DNA of 64,000 bases from Phialophora verrucosa (taxonomy: Eukaryota; Ascomycota; Eurotiomycetes; Chaetothyriales; Herpotrichiellaceae), in NCBI GenBank assembly GCA_002099365.1, contig MSED01000014.1:1054001-1118000 (forward strand). Direction: 5' to 3'. A program made the translations under genes and the position numbers. Positions 22,010 to 32,884 of the stretch are shown one piece after another (position 1 is the stretch's first letter; each line of letters starts with the position of its first letter). The notes beneath the pieces are model-generated. The model ran no database searches. It was given only the letters and a program-made list of their open reading frames with translations, and was not told the origin of the DNA.

Positions 22010-23534
22010 TCAAGGCATCTTTTCAAAGATCAAGGTTCTTCGTCTCCACTTGATCACCGGGTTGTAGTCATCGCAGAAGAGCTGCGTCTCGTCGTGTCTC
22101 GACTCCGCGTGTAGGGAGCTTGTCGAGGGCAGGTTTTCCGTCCTGTCATAGTGTACCGCAGTGTCTGACGTGTCGACTTGATGCTGAGGTCCTGGGGAGG
22201 AACGGCGACTCCATTGAAGCTTTTGGTGCTCCACGGTGCCGTGATGTTGAATGTCTTGGGGTTGGACTGTTAAGACCTGGATTTGAGAATGCGTTTCCAG
22301 AACACTAGCTTGCTTCTCTGTCGTTTCCAACTTGGCCTTCGCGGCTAGATAACCACTCGTCATGAGGCTCGACTTCCTTGGCCCGCCGTCGAGCAAGGGG
22401 TTCAGTATCTCTGTCAGGAGTTTTCGGTCCAGTGGATCAATGGGATCTCCGGAATCAAACAACACTCCCTCAGGGTGCTTTTTCTCCATGGTGGCAAAGG
22501 TCGTTAGCCGCTCAATGTGCGGCATGCTAGCTCGACGTCTGCAGCGTTTCACAATGAACAGGACGACAAGGACAGAAGAGAAGCAGACCACGAGTATCGT
22601 GAGGACTCCGAGATGGTATGAAGTATGCCCGACAGTCTTGGACCTCAAAGGGAATGGGGCCATTGCAACATCATATGAGTAAGCTGGGGCGCAGGTTGGT
22701 TTCAGGGCATTCCTTTCTCGCGCCACACACGTGCCCTGGACGATGAGAGGAAAGGGACAAGCTGGACCAACGTGTTTGACAGCAGGCGCGTCGTAAAAGA
22801 TATATGCTCAATTCCTTACATACTTTTCCCCGGAGGGGACGTGTATAACGTCGCATGGACACGAGAGGAGAGGACAACTCACCAATGACGCCAAAGATCT
22901 GGCCCAGTGCTGTTGGACAGATCCAGGGACCTAAGCCCTGTCGCTGCAACATCAGCCCAAATCAGGACAACTCGCTAAGCACGAGGTTGAGATTGGCGTA
23001 AATGGCTGGCTGGCTTGCAGAAAGAAAGGGTGTGCGAGCCGCAATCTCGGGGCCAACGGGGTAGCCGGAGAGGGCGAATCTTGGACATGACGCCCATTTC
23101 GCGGTCACCAGACGATGGCATTTGACAAAATCAGCCGAATAAGCTGTGTTCTCGAGGCGGAAATCGCCTGACGGGCGCTTGAGAAGGGGCAGACGGTAGG
23201 ATCTCAGCTTGGATGGGAGACGCCGCGGGAACAATAAGTGCAAGTAGTAGAGACTCGACAGCATTAGCCTATCCGACGAGCCGATAACCGAAGAGGCAGA
23301 AGGTTTGTGCTTCAGCTCGCTTGGTGACGCCGCAGCGGAGTCCAAAGCGCGGCTAGAATGAATGGAGCGGAAGGTTATGCTACCCGCAATCTGTGACAAA
23401 GCGGTGTCATGTGTGCCGGAGGCTGTCAAACCCGTGGCGAATTGACGTGATTCGTTACGTGAAGTGACGGAACACGAGGTCGAGGAAGCCTGGAAAGCGT
23501 TTGAGGAAGCGAGGAAGACCAAGAGGTTATACAT
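22010..23534 (-). CDS. Single-pass membrane protein with Cys-containing ectodomain
   Basis: Proposed exons: 23534-22983, 22943-22883 and 22806-22010, about 469 residues. The last junction is persuasive: it joins CPTALGQIFGVI to AYIFYDAPAVKHVGPACPFP and on to IVQGTCVARERNALKPTCAP, a coherent Cys-bearing segment. A hydrophobic span (HLGVLTILVVCFSSVLVVLF) follows, then the stop-transfer signal KRCRRR and a roughly 170-residue Ser/Gln/His-rich cytosolic tail. The N-terminus MYNLLVFLASSNAFQ could be a weak signal peptide. The first intron is the weak point: its donor GTGCTT is poor and it is only 39-45 bases long, so exon 1 may be wrong. The topology suggests a plasma-membrane or cell-wall sensor type. 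I do not recognise the family. Confidence 0.45.
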
Positions 23535-23952
23535 CTTAATTTCCTGGGAAAGAAGGGAGAGGTGAGGGAGAGGTGAGGGAGGTGAGGGAGAAGCGAAGGA
23601 AGGAGTGCCGCTTTAAGGTTAAACACTTGCCTTGTCTGAAATATTCAGGCGCACAATCCGCCGCCACCGCCAAAACCAAGCCAAAGGAGGACACGACCGG
23701 ACAGACGCTGCTGAACCAGAAGGAAACATGTACGGAGTGTTCGTCTTTGGTTATTTCGCTGTTGTTGGACACTCGCGTCGCGCTAAGAGACCATGTTCTA
23801 GATGTTTGTTCCGCTCAATTCGAAGTTGTCCCCTGTGGCGCCTCCCGCCGTCGCCTGCTCTCCATGCAACAACATCCAGGCGCCGCCAACCCAAACGGAT
23901 AAACAAACGCAAAATACCTCAAGAATGCCACTCGTGAAATCGTCGGCTCATA
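23535..23952. other. Short intergenic region with a GGTGAGGGAGA repeat
   Basis: About 420 bases between the start of the membrane-protein gene and the 3' end of the decarboxylase gene, both on the minus strand. A purine-rich tandem motif (GAGAGGTGAGG variants) lies at about 23555-23595 beside the membrane-protein start. It is probably part of that promoter or leader. Confidence 0.45.
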
Positions 23953-25808
23953 TCAACCCCCGACTTTCATGGCCTTCTCCGCAGTGCTCATGCCTTGGCG
24001 CTGTTCGGGCGCGTTGGCGTCACCCGAATTTCTTCTCTTTGTGCTCTGAACAAGCTTCTTCAACACATCAGGTGCATCCTCTCGGTCCATTATCACCTCC
24101 ACAATATTCAGCCCTTTGCCTGCTTGGAGCGCCGGCTCTGCCAAGATGTCGCTCAACTGACCCCATGTTTCAGCTCGCCTGGTCACCACCGGGTATGCAG
24201 GGTCGTCTTTGGGCGCACCAAAGTAGTTTGGTGCTTCGAGGTATCTCCATGGTTGGATGTCATTGTAACCGGCCTTCATGCCGTGGATCCATCTCTCAAT
24301 CACATACCCGTCATTGTTGATGACCAGAATCGTCACGTCGATTCGGTTCCGGATCATGTCGCTGATGGATTGCGCTGTCATCTGGAGGCTGCCATCACCC
24401 TCGATCAGGATGGTGCGCCCGTTCGGACGCAAGCCCTCAGCAATCATTTCGCGCTGAGCTAGAGCGGCACCTTGGGATGCTGGTAACATGTAGCCAATAG
24501 ACAGCCATATGCAAGAAGTAATAAGCGAAGTGTGCGCAGGGAGAACCATGTCTCGGCATCCGACGGCTGCTGTGCCAGTTTCGGCCATAACAATATCACC
24601 TGTCCGGATAAATTTCGATATCCGTCGCCAGAAAGTAGCTTGATCGATAGGGTCATCCTTGCCTGGCGGAGTCAGAGCCATAAGCTCAGCTTGAGGGGAG
24701 CCTAGATCCATGTACGGGTTATACTGAGGGAGTTTGGCGGTTTCCAGCTTCGAAAGAATTTTGCGCAACAGAGACTTAATGTGGAGGTTCTGATACTTGA
24801 CTCCTCCGATCTCGACATGGTCGCGGTGGAATACAATCGAAGATTTGGGGTCCGGGATGGTGCTGAATCCAAACGTATTGACGTCGCTCTCTAAGGGGCC
24901 CAACTTTATGACCAAATCGCAACCTTGGGCCCAGGGCATGTACACCTCCTTTCCAGCAATGCCAGCGTAGACACCATAGAAATTGGGATACTCCTCGTTG
25001 ATAATTCCCTTGCCAAAAGGAGTGGTCGAAGTAGGAAATCCGGTCACGCGAACTAGTTCGTTGGCTTCTTCGCTAACACCATACCTCGACGTGCAGCCGT
25101 CAACAACAATGAAAGGCTGTCTTGAGGCATACATCTTGTTCAGGATCAAGTCAACCTCGGTATCTTCGAATCCTTCATCATTCAATGGGATTGAAAGATC
25201 AATGGGTGTTTCGAGCGCCGCTGCTGAGACCTTGGCCCGGACCATGTTGGTAGGCAGTTCGAGATAAACTGGTCGGCTCTGTAAGACACATTCTCGGATG
25301 CACCTGTCAATCTGTGCCGGGGCGGTATCGGCATCTCTCAAATTCGCCTGGGCTACCGTGATCTTCTCGTACATCTCAGCAAAGACTCGGAAGTCGCCAT
25401 TGCCCAGGGAATGATGCATGCAGAGCCCACCGTCCTGGACATTGGTCGGTGCAGTGCCAACAACATGAATGACCGGCGCCACTGTTGGATCATGTTAGCT
25501 CACTTCCAAACCGGGGCTATCAGGGACCACGCACGTTCACTATACGCCCCAGCAATGGCATTGATGGCAGAGAGTTCGCCGACACCAAAGGCAGTGACTA
25601 CGGCTGATATGCCTCTTATCCGTGCATAGCCATCCGCAGCATATCCAGCGTTCAGCTCGTTCGCATTCCCAACCCAGTCAAGACCGGCTGGTTCGATGTA
25701 GTCCAAAGCGGTCAGATTGTAGTCTCCTGGAACACCATGGATCGCTTTGACCCCAACTTGGCGAATCCTCCGGAAGAGGTATTCAGCCAGGTCAATGTAG
25801 GTGGCCAT
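23953..25808 (-). CDS. TPP-dependent 2-keto acid decarboxylase (pyruvate decarboxylase family)
   Basis: Two exons, 25808-25535 and 25481-23953, with a 53-base intron (GTGCGT donor), giving 600 residues. The ATG at 25808 gives MATYIDLAEYLFRRIRQVGV. Family residues are intact: HGVPGDYNL with the catalytic-region Asp29, the His pair at 114-115 in CMHHSLGNGDF, the thiamine diphosphate motif EGDGSLQMTAQSISDM through INNDGY, and the following Glu in YVIERWIHG. Members decarboxylate pyruvate to acetaldehyde, or bulkier acids such as indolepyruvate or phenylpyruvate, in the cytosol with Mg and TPP. The substrate cannot be fixed here. The Lys/Arg-rich C-terminal tail is longer than in yeast Pdc1. A MATE transporter lies upstream on the same strand. 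Confidence 0.92.
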
Positions 25809-26327
25809 GGTACGGGATTTTGAAGATTGGAGCAGAGATGGTCAACTCAAGCAGGTGACAGCAGCTGGTGATAGGATTTGGAGCAGAAAAAGCTCTCACC
25901 GGAAGACCCTCGTAAAGGATATATGAGAGAGAAGTGAACCGATCTCACGCACGGCAGGCGGGGTAGGCCCAAGCTTTCAATGAGACTTACGGAATTGGAG
26001 CTCCCGATAAACACTTAGAAAATACATTCGTGCACGATGTGAGCCGAGTGGGTGAGACTGAGGTGGTATGCCATGGTCAAGGCAGTGATCAAGCAGTTGG
26101 CGAAGCATCAGCGAGTCGCAAGTCGTTGTCCGTGTGCGGAATGAGATAATTGACGCGCCAGCGGCAAGCTGCGGTTGGATGCGGCTGACCGCGGAATCAT
26201 GCCGAGACCCGAAACAAAGGATTCATCACTGCGACTGCACCAACTCCGCGCCCCTGTCAGCGTCATCGATCGCAGGCAGGAGGATGATGGATGGATGAGG
26301 GTGGTTGATTATCACCCTCTCCACTCT
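25809..26327. promoter_or_regulatory. Decarboxylase promoter region and MATE 3' flank
   Basis: About 520 bases upstream of the decarboxylase ATG and downstream of the MATE stop, both on the minus strand. An A/G-rich leader precedes the ATG. No specific operator was identified. Confidence 0.4.
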
Positions 26328-27827
26328 CTATTCCTCCCGCGCTCGAGCATCATCCACAGCCCTTTGCCAGTCCGTGAGCCGCATATATGTGGCCATGAGG
26401 ACAGCAGCACACCCTAGCCCGGTACTGGGACCAATCCACATGCCACTCAAACCCATTCGAGGAGGGCCAAAACACAAGAAGAATGACAACGGCAGTGCGA
26501 AGAGATAGTACACGCCGAGATTAACCCAACCACCGATTTTCTGTCTCCCGAGCCCGCGCAGGAGGGCATTTGATAGTGCCAGGAGTGCGTCAAAGAACTG
26601 CGCTGCCGCCGTGATAGGCATGACTGCCGTGATGATGGATTTCACCGCGGGGTCCGTGGTGAAAATGTCCGCAATGACGTGGCGGCAGGATGTCAGCAAT
26701 GTGACATCAAAGATGCCAATGCAGACGAAGATCAGGTAGTGCGTCTTCCAGGCTGTACGGGCCGCGTCCAACGCACCGTATCCGATCAGGTTACCGAACC
26801 TGGTCGACGCTGCAATGGAGATTGGAAAGGGTATATGATACATCAGAACAACGACCGTCATCAAGACGGACTGTGCGGCAAGATCTGGCTCGCTGAGATA
26901 TCCAGCCGCAATCGTGAGTACATCGAAGGCAAACCACTCGGAAAAGGTCATGAGCACGCCTGGAATCGCCAACTTGACCATCGGACCCCAGTTCTGACTT
27001 GCGCGGCGGAGATCCAGTCCAGGCCAACATTGCAGGTTTGAAGGGGCGACAAAAGCAACATAGAGCGCCAGGACTATCGGCTGGAGATTGTTTGAAATGA
27101 CGACTGCCCAAGCGGCCCCTGCAAATCCCAGGTTGAAGTGAAAGACCAGAAGCCAGTTCCAAAGGATATTGAGGGGAGCGCAAACCAAGACCACGACAAG
27201 TGACGCGGTAAAGTCGCCTTGCGCTTGACAAAGTCGCTTCCCTGCTTCGAAAATAGCCCAACCAGGACCGCCAAGGAGGTAGATGCGCATAAAAGTACCT
27301 GCTAGGATAGCCGTGTCTGTCTCTGGCACAATAGCCGCCAGGATCCAAGGAGAGCAGATCCAGACCGCCCCGATTGGAATCGTGACCACACAGACTAATA
27401 GACACATGCGCTGGACGTGGAGCCCCACGAGTTGTTTCTTTCCGTTTCCATATGCCTGCGAAGTCAAAGTGTCCAAGCTTGTGGATAATCCCTCATATAT
27501 GCAAAGGCCTGTGATATTTGCAGTCATTGTCGCCAGCGATGCCGCTCCTAGCTCTCTCGTACCTAAACGTCCTGCGACAAATACAGTGACTAGCGAGAAG
27601 GAGTATTGTAGGACGTAGGTCAGCATCAAAGGACCTGAATATCGTGCTAGAATTGCCGTCTCTGTCTTCCATGTTGTCTCGAGCTCGGCATTCTTCACCA
27701 GTGAAGTTTCCTCCTCTGCGGCCGTGCCATATAACCTCTGGTCGATCTGATCGATGGATTTCCGGAAGTCGTCAATCCCATGCTCGTTGAGAAGAGCACT
27801 GGTCTCAGAAGGTCGACGTCCAGCCAT
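26328..27827 (-). CDS. MATE family efflux transporter
   Basis: Single exon, 499 residues, ATG at 27827. After a polar N-terminus of about 60 residues with an LL-containing start (SETSALLNEH), roughly twelve hydrophobic spans follow. These include MLTYVLQYSFSLVTVFVAGR, LGAASLATMTANITGLCIY and the duplicated-half counterpart in LAIPGVLMTFSEWFAFDVL. Conserved MATE signatures are visible: EGLSTSLDTLTSQAYGNGKK, PLNILWNWLLVF and ASTRFGNLIGYG. The family exchanges protons or sodium for organic cations and metabolites at the plasma or vacuolar membrane. Fungal members are close to the Erc1 type. The substrate is unknown; any link to the neighbouring decarboxylase is speculation. Confidence 0.93.
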   Translation of the reverse strand: MAGRRPSETSALLNEHGIDDFRKSIDQIDQRLYGTAAEEETSLVKNAELETTWKTETAILARYSGPLMLTYVLQYSFSLVTVFVAGRLGTRELGAASLATMTANITGLCIYEGLSTSLDTLTSQAYGNGKKQLVGLHVQRMCLLVCVVTIPIGAVWICSPWILAAIVPETDTAILAGTFMRIYLLGGPGWAIFEAGKRLCQAQGDFTASLVVVLVCAPLNILWNWLLVFHFNLGFAGAAWAVVISNNLQPIVLALYVAFVAPSNLQCWPGLDLRRASQNWGPMVKLAIPGVLMTFSEWFAFDVLTIAAGYLSEPDLAAQSVLMTVVVLMYHIPFPISIAASTRFGNLIGYGALDAARTAWKTHYLIFVCIGIFDVTLLTSCRHVIADIFTTDPAVKSIITAVMPITAAAQFFDALLALSNALLRGLGRQKIGGWVNLGVYYLFALPLSFFLCFGPPRMGLSGMWIGPSTGLGCAAVLMATYMRLTDWQRAVDDARAREE

Positions 27828-28614
27828 TTTTTGTGCCGTTCGGAGTTTTCCACCTTGGAGCCTCTCAGCCGTCCAAGTCGTAATTCAGCTGTCCTCCCAC
27901 GCACTTTAGGCCAAGTCTCATAGCTGTGTGAAAGCGTAGTCTAGCTATCCGAGATGACTCAGTCTCCGAGCGAAGTGTCACAATGAAAGGATGCGAAGAT
28001 AAGGCCGATGTCCTCAAGTTTGCTGGCGGTGTGGAGTTTTCCTGTGAGAGTCATACGTGGAGCGAAATGGATCTTGCATTCCGTACTCCGTACAAGTTTA
28101 TCCTCCAATCGCGCCATCGCCGTCGCTTATGCAGGCGACTGGCTGGACTCCTACGAGTAGGTTATCAGTAGTAACTTCGGGCCACCGCGTTGATCGCACT
28201 CTCTCTTGTGCTGCAAGTCATTGTGTCTAAGCGAATGAGGCACGTTGCTGTCGGCGACGATCATTTCACGCAATTCTGTGGCTTGAGGACAACCGCAGTG
28301 CCGATGTTGACAACGGTCTTGGGGCCGCCTGGGTATCTTTCCCGCGACCAGGATCACGCGTCGGTTCGTGTCAAGGTAGGCCCTGTGGGCGTTGCTTAGC
28401 GGGGTCCCCAGCCAACTGCGGCTGGGAATCTTGCGGTTGCAACACCAAACTCGCCGAGTCCTTGATTCACAGAATCAAATGAGCTCCAACTTTACGACGC
28501 GTTTTTCCTTGTCGTGCATTGCTCTTCCACCCACTCACTATCCGCCTTCTTCTTCCTTGCCGTGCATCGCTCTGTCACCCACTCACTGTCCGCCTTCACC
28601 TCCGGTCCGGCAGT
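27828..28614. promoter_or_regulatory. Divergent promoter between the MATE and BUB2 genes
   Basis: About 790 bases between two starts facing apart. The distal part, just before the BUB2 ATG, contains a 48-base tandem duplication (annotated separately). The short open frames at 28190-28399 have no support. Confidence 0.5.
28507..28602 (+). repeat. Two-unit 48-base tandem duplication in the BUB2 leader
   Basis: Unit 1 (28507-28554) and unit 2 (28555-28602) share CCTTGYCGTGCATYGCTCT, then CACCCACTCACT, then TCCGCCTTC, with a handful of mismatches. The array ends about a dozen bases before the ATG at 28615. Because 48 is a multiple of three, the frame upstream of the ATG stays open through both units. 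Confidence 0.85.
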
Positions 28615-29955
28615 ATGACTGCAACCTCTATCTCCCCTCAGAAAGCCGCCAGCCGCAATGCCTTGCTTCCATTCCCAGACCCGGCCTCTGTGCGATTACC
28701 GGATTCGCCTGAGAAGAGTAATTTGACTTCCAGCGACAAGACGCGGGGTCTGCGTCGGCTCCAATCGCACAATCAGCTGTCCTCAACAAGCAACATGGGG
28801 ATTCAATCATCAAACCTGAGACCCCCGCGGTTTGGGATCCCAACAAAGCCCTCACGCGAGCAGCTCAATCCACCTCAACCCCCTCCAACCTCAAATGCGA
28901 CCATGTCGAACACAACTTCTACTTCTCGTGCGCGAGCGAACAGCGACGCTCTGATGCCGTATGCCCCACGGACTCGCAAAGCTCCTCCTACGACCCTCTC
29001 CAACCCATCCTCAAACCACATCCTCGCGCACGCCCGCAAATCCAGCCTAGAAATGACTTTGCGCGATGGCCCCCCGCCTGGAACAACCGCCGCGAGCGCG
29101 TTGTCTTTGCTACGACATTCGATCCTGACGAGTGGCGTCAGTGCGACGAAAGAAGGCATGTCCGACTACCGGATATATCTCTGGTTGACATTATTGAACA
29201 TTGGCCCTCTGTCGACAGACACATACCTGGATCTCATTCACCGAGGCCGCAGTCCAGCGTACGAGAAGATCTCCAACGATGTGTTTAGAACATTGGCAAC
29301 CGATACTCTCTTCAAGCGCCGCGTTACCGATGCTAGTTTAACCAGACTCTTGAATGCTACTGCATGGCGCATACACGACGAGCAATCCTCCAATCCGCGG
29401 TCAGAATTCGCCCAGAAATATTCGCAATCGACCTACCTCCAAGGTGTCAATGTGCTCTCCGCCCCGCTACTGTACGCCTCGCGATCAGAAGCTCAAGCCT
29501 ACGCCATCTTGACCCGCCTGCTAACTGAGCACATACCGACTTACCTCTCCCCAACCATGTCCGGAGTGCATCGAGGCCTTGAGCTCATAGACAAGATCCT
29601 GGCAGAAATCAGTCCTGCTCTCTCATCTCACCTCCTCAACAAGGGCTTGCCGGCTAAGATCTACGCTTTCCCCTCCGTGATGACGCTGTGTGCGTGTACA
29701 CCACCTCTTCCCGAAGTACTGAAACTATGGGATTTCCTATTCGCTTTTGGGGCTCATCTGAACGTCATCTGCGTCGTCGCCCAACTACTGCTGTTGAAAG
29801 ATGCATTGCTTGGCGAGCCGAGCCCCGCGAAGATGCTAAGGAGCTTTCCGAACCTGAACGCTGAGAAAGTGATCAGCATGAGTGTGTTGGTCGTAAAGCA
29901 GCTATCCGACGAGCTGTACCGGGATGTTGTTGTCCATGGTAGAGATGTCTCGTGA
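28615..29955 (+). CDS. bub2: TBC-domain Rab-type GAP, BUB2/Cdc16 homologue
   Basis: A single-exon protein of 446 residues. The ATG at 28615 (MTATSISPQK) is preferred over upstream non-ATG starts. A disordered Ser/Pro N-terminus of about 170 residues precedes the TBC domain (about 180-430). Both catalytic fingers are present: ISNDVFR fits IxxDxxR and YLQG fits YxQ. The segment SGVHRGLELIDKILAEISPA, then LPAKIYAFPSVMTLCACTPP, is typical of BUB2/Cdc16 rather than general TBC proteins. In yeasts this GAP, with Bfa1 or Byr4, holds the Tem1/Spg1 GTPase inactive at the spindle pole body. That delays mitotic exit or septation until the spindle is positioned. The N-terminal extension is longer than in yeast. 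Confidence 0.9.
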   Translation: MTATSISPQKAASRNALLPFPDPASVRLPDSPEKSNLTSSDKTRGLRRLQSHNQLSSTSNMGIQSSNLRPPRFGIPTKPSREQLNPPQPPPTSNATMSNTTSTSRARANSDALMPYAPRTRKAPPTTLSNPSSNHILAHARKSSLEMTLRDGPPPGTTAASALSLLRHSILTSGVSATKEGMSDYRIYLWLTLLNIGPLSTDTYLDLIHRGRSPAYEKISNDVFRTLATDTLFKRRVTDASLTRLLNATAWRIHDEQSSNPRSEFAQKYSQSTYLQGVNVLSAPLLYASRSEAQAYAILTRLLTEHIPTYLSPTMSGVHRGLELIDKILAEISPALSSHLLNKGLPAKIYAFPSVMTLCACTPPLPEVLKLWDFLFAFGAHLNVICVVAQLLLLKDALLGEPSPAKMLRSFPNLNAEKVISMSVLVVKQLSDELYRDVVVHGRDVS

Positions 29956-31855
29956 CCGGCTTCATGGGCTTCGTACCGAGAATGACACAAATCTTCCTCG
30001 TACGGATTGGAAGGCTTATGAGGGGGCACCAGCTGACGACGGCACAAAAGCTCCTTTTGGACTCCGAGGGATGACTTGGATGACGAAGTTATCAAATTTC
30101 GAGTCTTTTGTGCGCCGGTATCAGATGCGAGGGGCGGAATTTCCAACTCAGCCGACGGCATGACGAACTCCAAGACGTCCTAAGAGACAGATCAACGCCG
30201 TGTACACAACATGCTGATGCCTGATTGCAATTCGACCCTGCCTCGCATGATGATCGCCGGTTTCTCCAACCCAACGGAGTTGCTTGGATGCAGTACGTTT
30301 TCAAGGGACACAGGCTCCCTATCTAGCATCTTGAATGGTTGACGTTTTCACGAATTGTATCAAAAGTTCACGACGGGATGAATTGGCAGGAAGAACCACA
30401 AGGCAACAGGCCTGAGAACTATGATCAGTCAGATTCTCGGGGCATTCATTAGAGCATAGTTTCATATTTTGCTCCATCGGCCTAATGTGCTTTTGTTCTT
30501 GCCGCACGCATGGGAGACTCTTCATCCACTTCATCTACCCACGCTCTGATCTTAGTTAGCAACGGTCCTTCTCGCTCATGTTAGAAACACTTCCTCAACA
30601 ACCAGATGCAGGTGGGCTTGAGCCGTTGATCGAGATCCAATCTGGCAAATGAACCTAGACTTGGTGGCGACCGAATGTGCAGCTGGGGCGACACCTGATA
30701 ACCAAAGCGCAGCAGCATGTCACCGCTTCACGAATGATTGGTTGCCAAGGGTCAAGTAGTGAGTCGAACTGGATCGAGTCATAGTCACACAAAGGAATAC
30801 AGCAGCCTAGGCCCAGGCCTTGGCCAGGCCTAGCGAGGGGTCCGGATTGAAAGCTACTTGAAGTCAAATCGTAATAACATAAGGACGGCGGCGTGTATCG
30901 TCACCATAGGCAAAGCTTTATTGAGTCAGAGCCTGAAGACGTTGACTCGCGGGCATATCAAGCAGGCAGAAAGAGCACATATCCAGATCTGACAAGAGTC
31001 CACACAGGATCGAAGGGGAAAGAGGAAGCGGCGGCTGAATGAAACTCGGGTCAGTACATCGCGACCTTCCTTGCAAGGTTTCATCGGAGAGAAAGCTTTC
31101 AGCGTAGCATGTCGGCTGTGTGCTAGCAGGACTTTGGTACCGCCCATACCACCGTTTGCGGCGCAGAATAGAGTCAGGCTAATATAAGGTGAATACGGTA
31201 TCCCGCAAAGGACTCGAAGTACAGGGTACGAGTACACACCTGGAAAAAGCCTTCAAAGGCAAGGCGAATACTCGGTACAGCAGGAAAAGTCGATGCAAGG
31301 GCCTCGACCGCCCAATAAGCCGAGTGCGCCCAGATTTAGTTTGAGCCACGCTCCAGCAGCCATCAAGCTTAGCTAAAGCCGGGCCCTGACATTATCGCCG
31401 GTGGAGCCCCAGCGCCATCACATCCTCGCCGAATCTCGACCTCCTGACCTTTTTTGGCGCGCAGCTTGGACAATCTCATCTCCACCTCCGCACTTGGACT
31501 TGTGACAGCCTCCCTCTCCCTTCTAGCTCCTTTCTCAACTCTTTACATTCTCTTGCACGCCGGCAACGACACGCCGCCCGGACTTAACATCACCAGCAAC
31601 CTCAGAGGCCTGCCTGCCTCGAGTGTTGCTGGGTATTAGGTCGTTCTTAAGACCGGTCGTCGCAGCCGGGCTGCGGCCGCTTCGAGGGGGCCCCTCGATC
31701 GACGAGTGAATCTCAAACATTATTCTTCAGGAATGCTGGCTCGGTCCTCCACCAACACTCCGTAGTCACGCACCAGCCCACGATTATGCCACCTTCCGAC
31801 CTCTTATTCAGCTGAATAACGCCAACTATCCTCGATTACCTCTCCCGCAATCATC
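29956..31855. other. 1.9 kb intergenic region, no supported gene
   Basis: It lies after BUB2 and before the Ser/Pro-rich gene at 31856. A hydrophobic 61-codon frame at 31454-31639 opens from TTG and lacks an ATG, so it is not called. The stretch 31380-31855 is C/T-rich in the way fungal promoters and leaders often are. No RNA gene or repeat recognised. Confidence 0.4.
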
Positions 31856-32884
31856 ATGACGCCGCTGACAAACCCGCCGTCGAGCGTCTCCGCGAGCCCC
31901 GACGACCAGGCCTTCTCTGCCCTTCCCCAGATTTCGTCCCTCCAAATTCGCGCCGAAGACATTGAACTGCCCCCTTCTCCTCGAGACGACGAGTCCGAAA
32001 TACCGCCTTCCCCTTCTCCTAGATCGTCGCCCTCAAAGAGTTCTGAGACTCTTCCGAAGTCCGGCCACTACCTCTCACAGAGCACTACACCCTCGAGACC
32101 CCGCGCTTCGTCGCCCCAGAGAAGAATGAGGCCACTATCAGTCGGAGGCGTTATAAGCGCTCCCCCGATGCGGCGAGCGCATTCTTCACCAGGTGTAGAC
32201 GCCTCTGGCCGATATATCGCGCCTTACGGTGGCCCCCGAAGACCGGAGTCACCGTTACACTCAGGAAGACGACGGAGCCCGCTCAGGATGGCCATGGAAG
32301 AGCCTTATCCTGGCAAGCCAGCATGGAGCGGTCTGGTGATCGAACCAAACATCCCCGAAAATGAAGAACTCGATTTCGCGGCGGACGGAGATGTGGCACA
32401 GCCTTCACCAATATACTCCTTCTCCAACACATTTCCGAGAGCGCGGCGGCGGACGGCGCAACCGCTTCACCAGAGTGCGAGTGCTCCCTCCCTTCACGCA
32501 AGAGCCGTCAGTCCCAACATCTCAGGTCGAAATTCACCATCACCCTCATATGGAGCCCAGAAGTACACCTATGAGCAATACCCTGTGTACTCTGTCAGCT
32601 CTGCTTCCAGCATGCCCAGCACGCCCACGTCACTACGATCAAGATCTCCCTCAATCAGCTCTCTGGAGACGATTGAAGACGCACCCGATGCTGAGGAGGC
32701 GGCAATCCTAGAAGAAGAGGAAGCCAAGCTGAGAGGAGAAGACGGCGACGCCGGCGAATCGCGACGAAGGAGTTCGCTTGAGATCCGGGCCAGCAATCTC
32801 AGGAGTAACAAGGAGAGGAAGCGATGGTCAGTGTGCGGAGCGGAGAGACGGGCGGACTTCTCATTGGAACCTATTGAAGAATGA
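31856..32884 (+). CDS. Disordered Ser/Pro/Arg-rich protein, 342 residues
   Basis: Single exon with ATG at 31856 preceded by ATC ATC. The protein is almost entirely low-complexity. It has repeated SP and SPR steps (LPPSPRDDESEIPPSPSPR), RRRS patches that look like basophilic kinase sites (SRRRSSLEIR), and one more ordered stretch around GKPAWSGLVIEPNIPENEEL. An acidic patch (DAEEAAILEEEEAKL) and a conserved-looking KRWSVCGAERRADFSLEPIE close the C-terminus. I do not recognise the family. The many SP sites suggest regulation by proline-directed kinases, which is inference. Single-exon length and codon bias support it as a real gene. Confidence 0.7.
   Translation: MTPLTNPPSSVSASPDDQAFSALPQISSLQIRAEDIELPPSPRDDESEIPPSPSPRSSPSKSSETLPKSGHYLSQSTTPSRPRASSPQRRMRPLSVGGVISAPPMRRAHSSPGVDASGRYIAPYGGPRRPESPLHSGRRRSPLRMAMEEPYPGKPAWSGLVIEPNIPENEELDFAADGDVAQPSPIYSFSNTFPRARRRTAQPLHQSASAPSLHARAVSPNISGRNSPSPSYGAQKYTYEQYPVYSVSSASSMPSTPTSLRSRSPSISSLETIEDAPDAEEAAILEEEEAKLRGEDGDAGESRRRSSLEIRASNLRSNKERKRWSVCGAERRADFSLEPIEE

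Noticed and set aside
31454..31639. Hydrophobic 61-codon frame that could be a small membrane peptide
   Set aside because: Starts with TTG and has no ATG; probably part of a promoter or leader.
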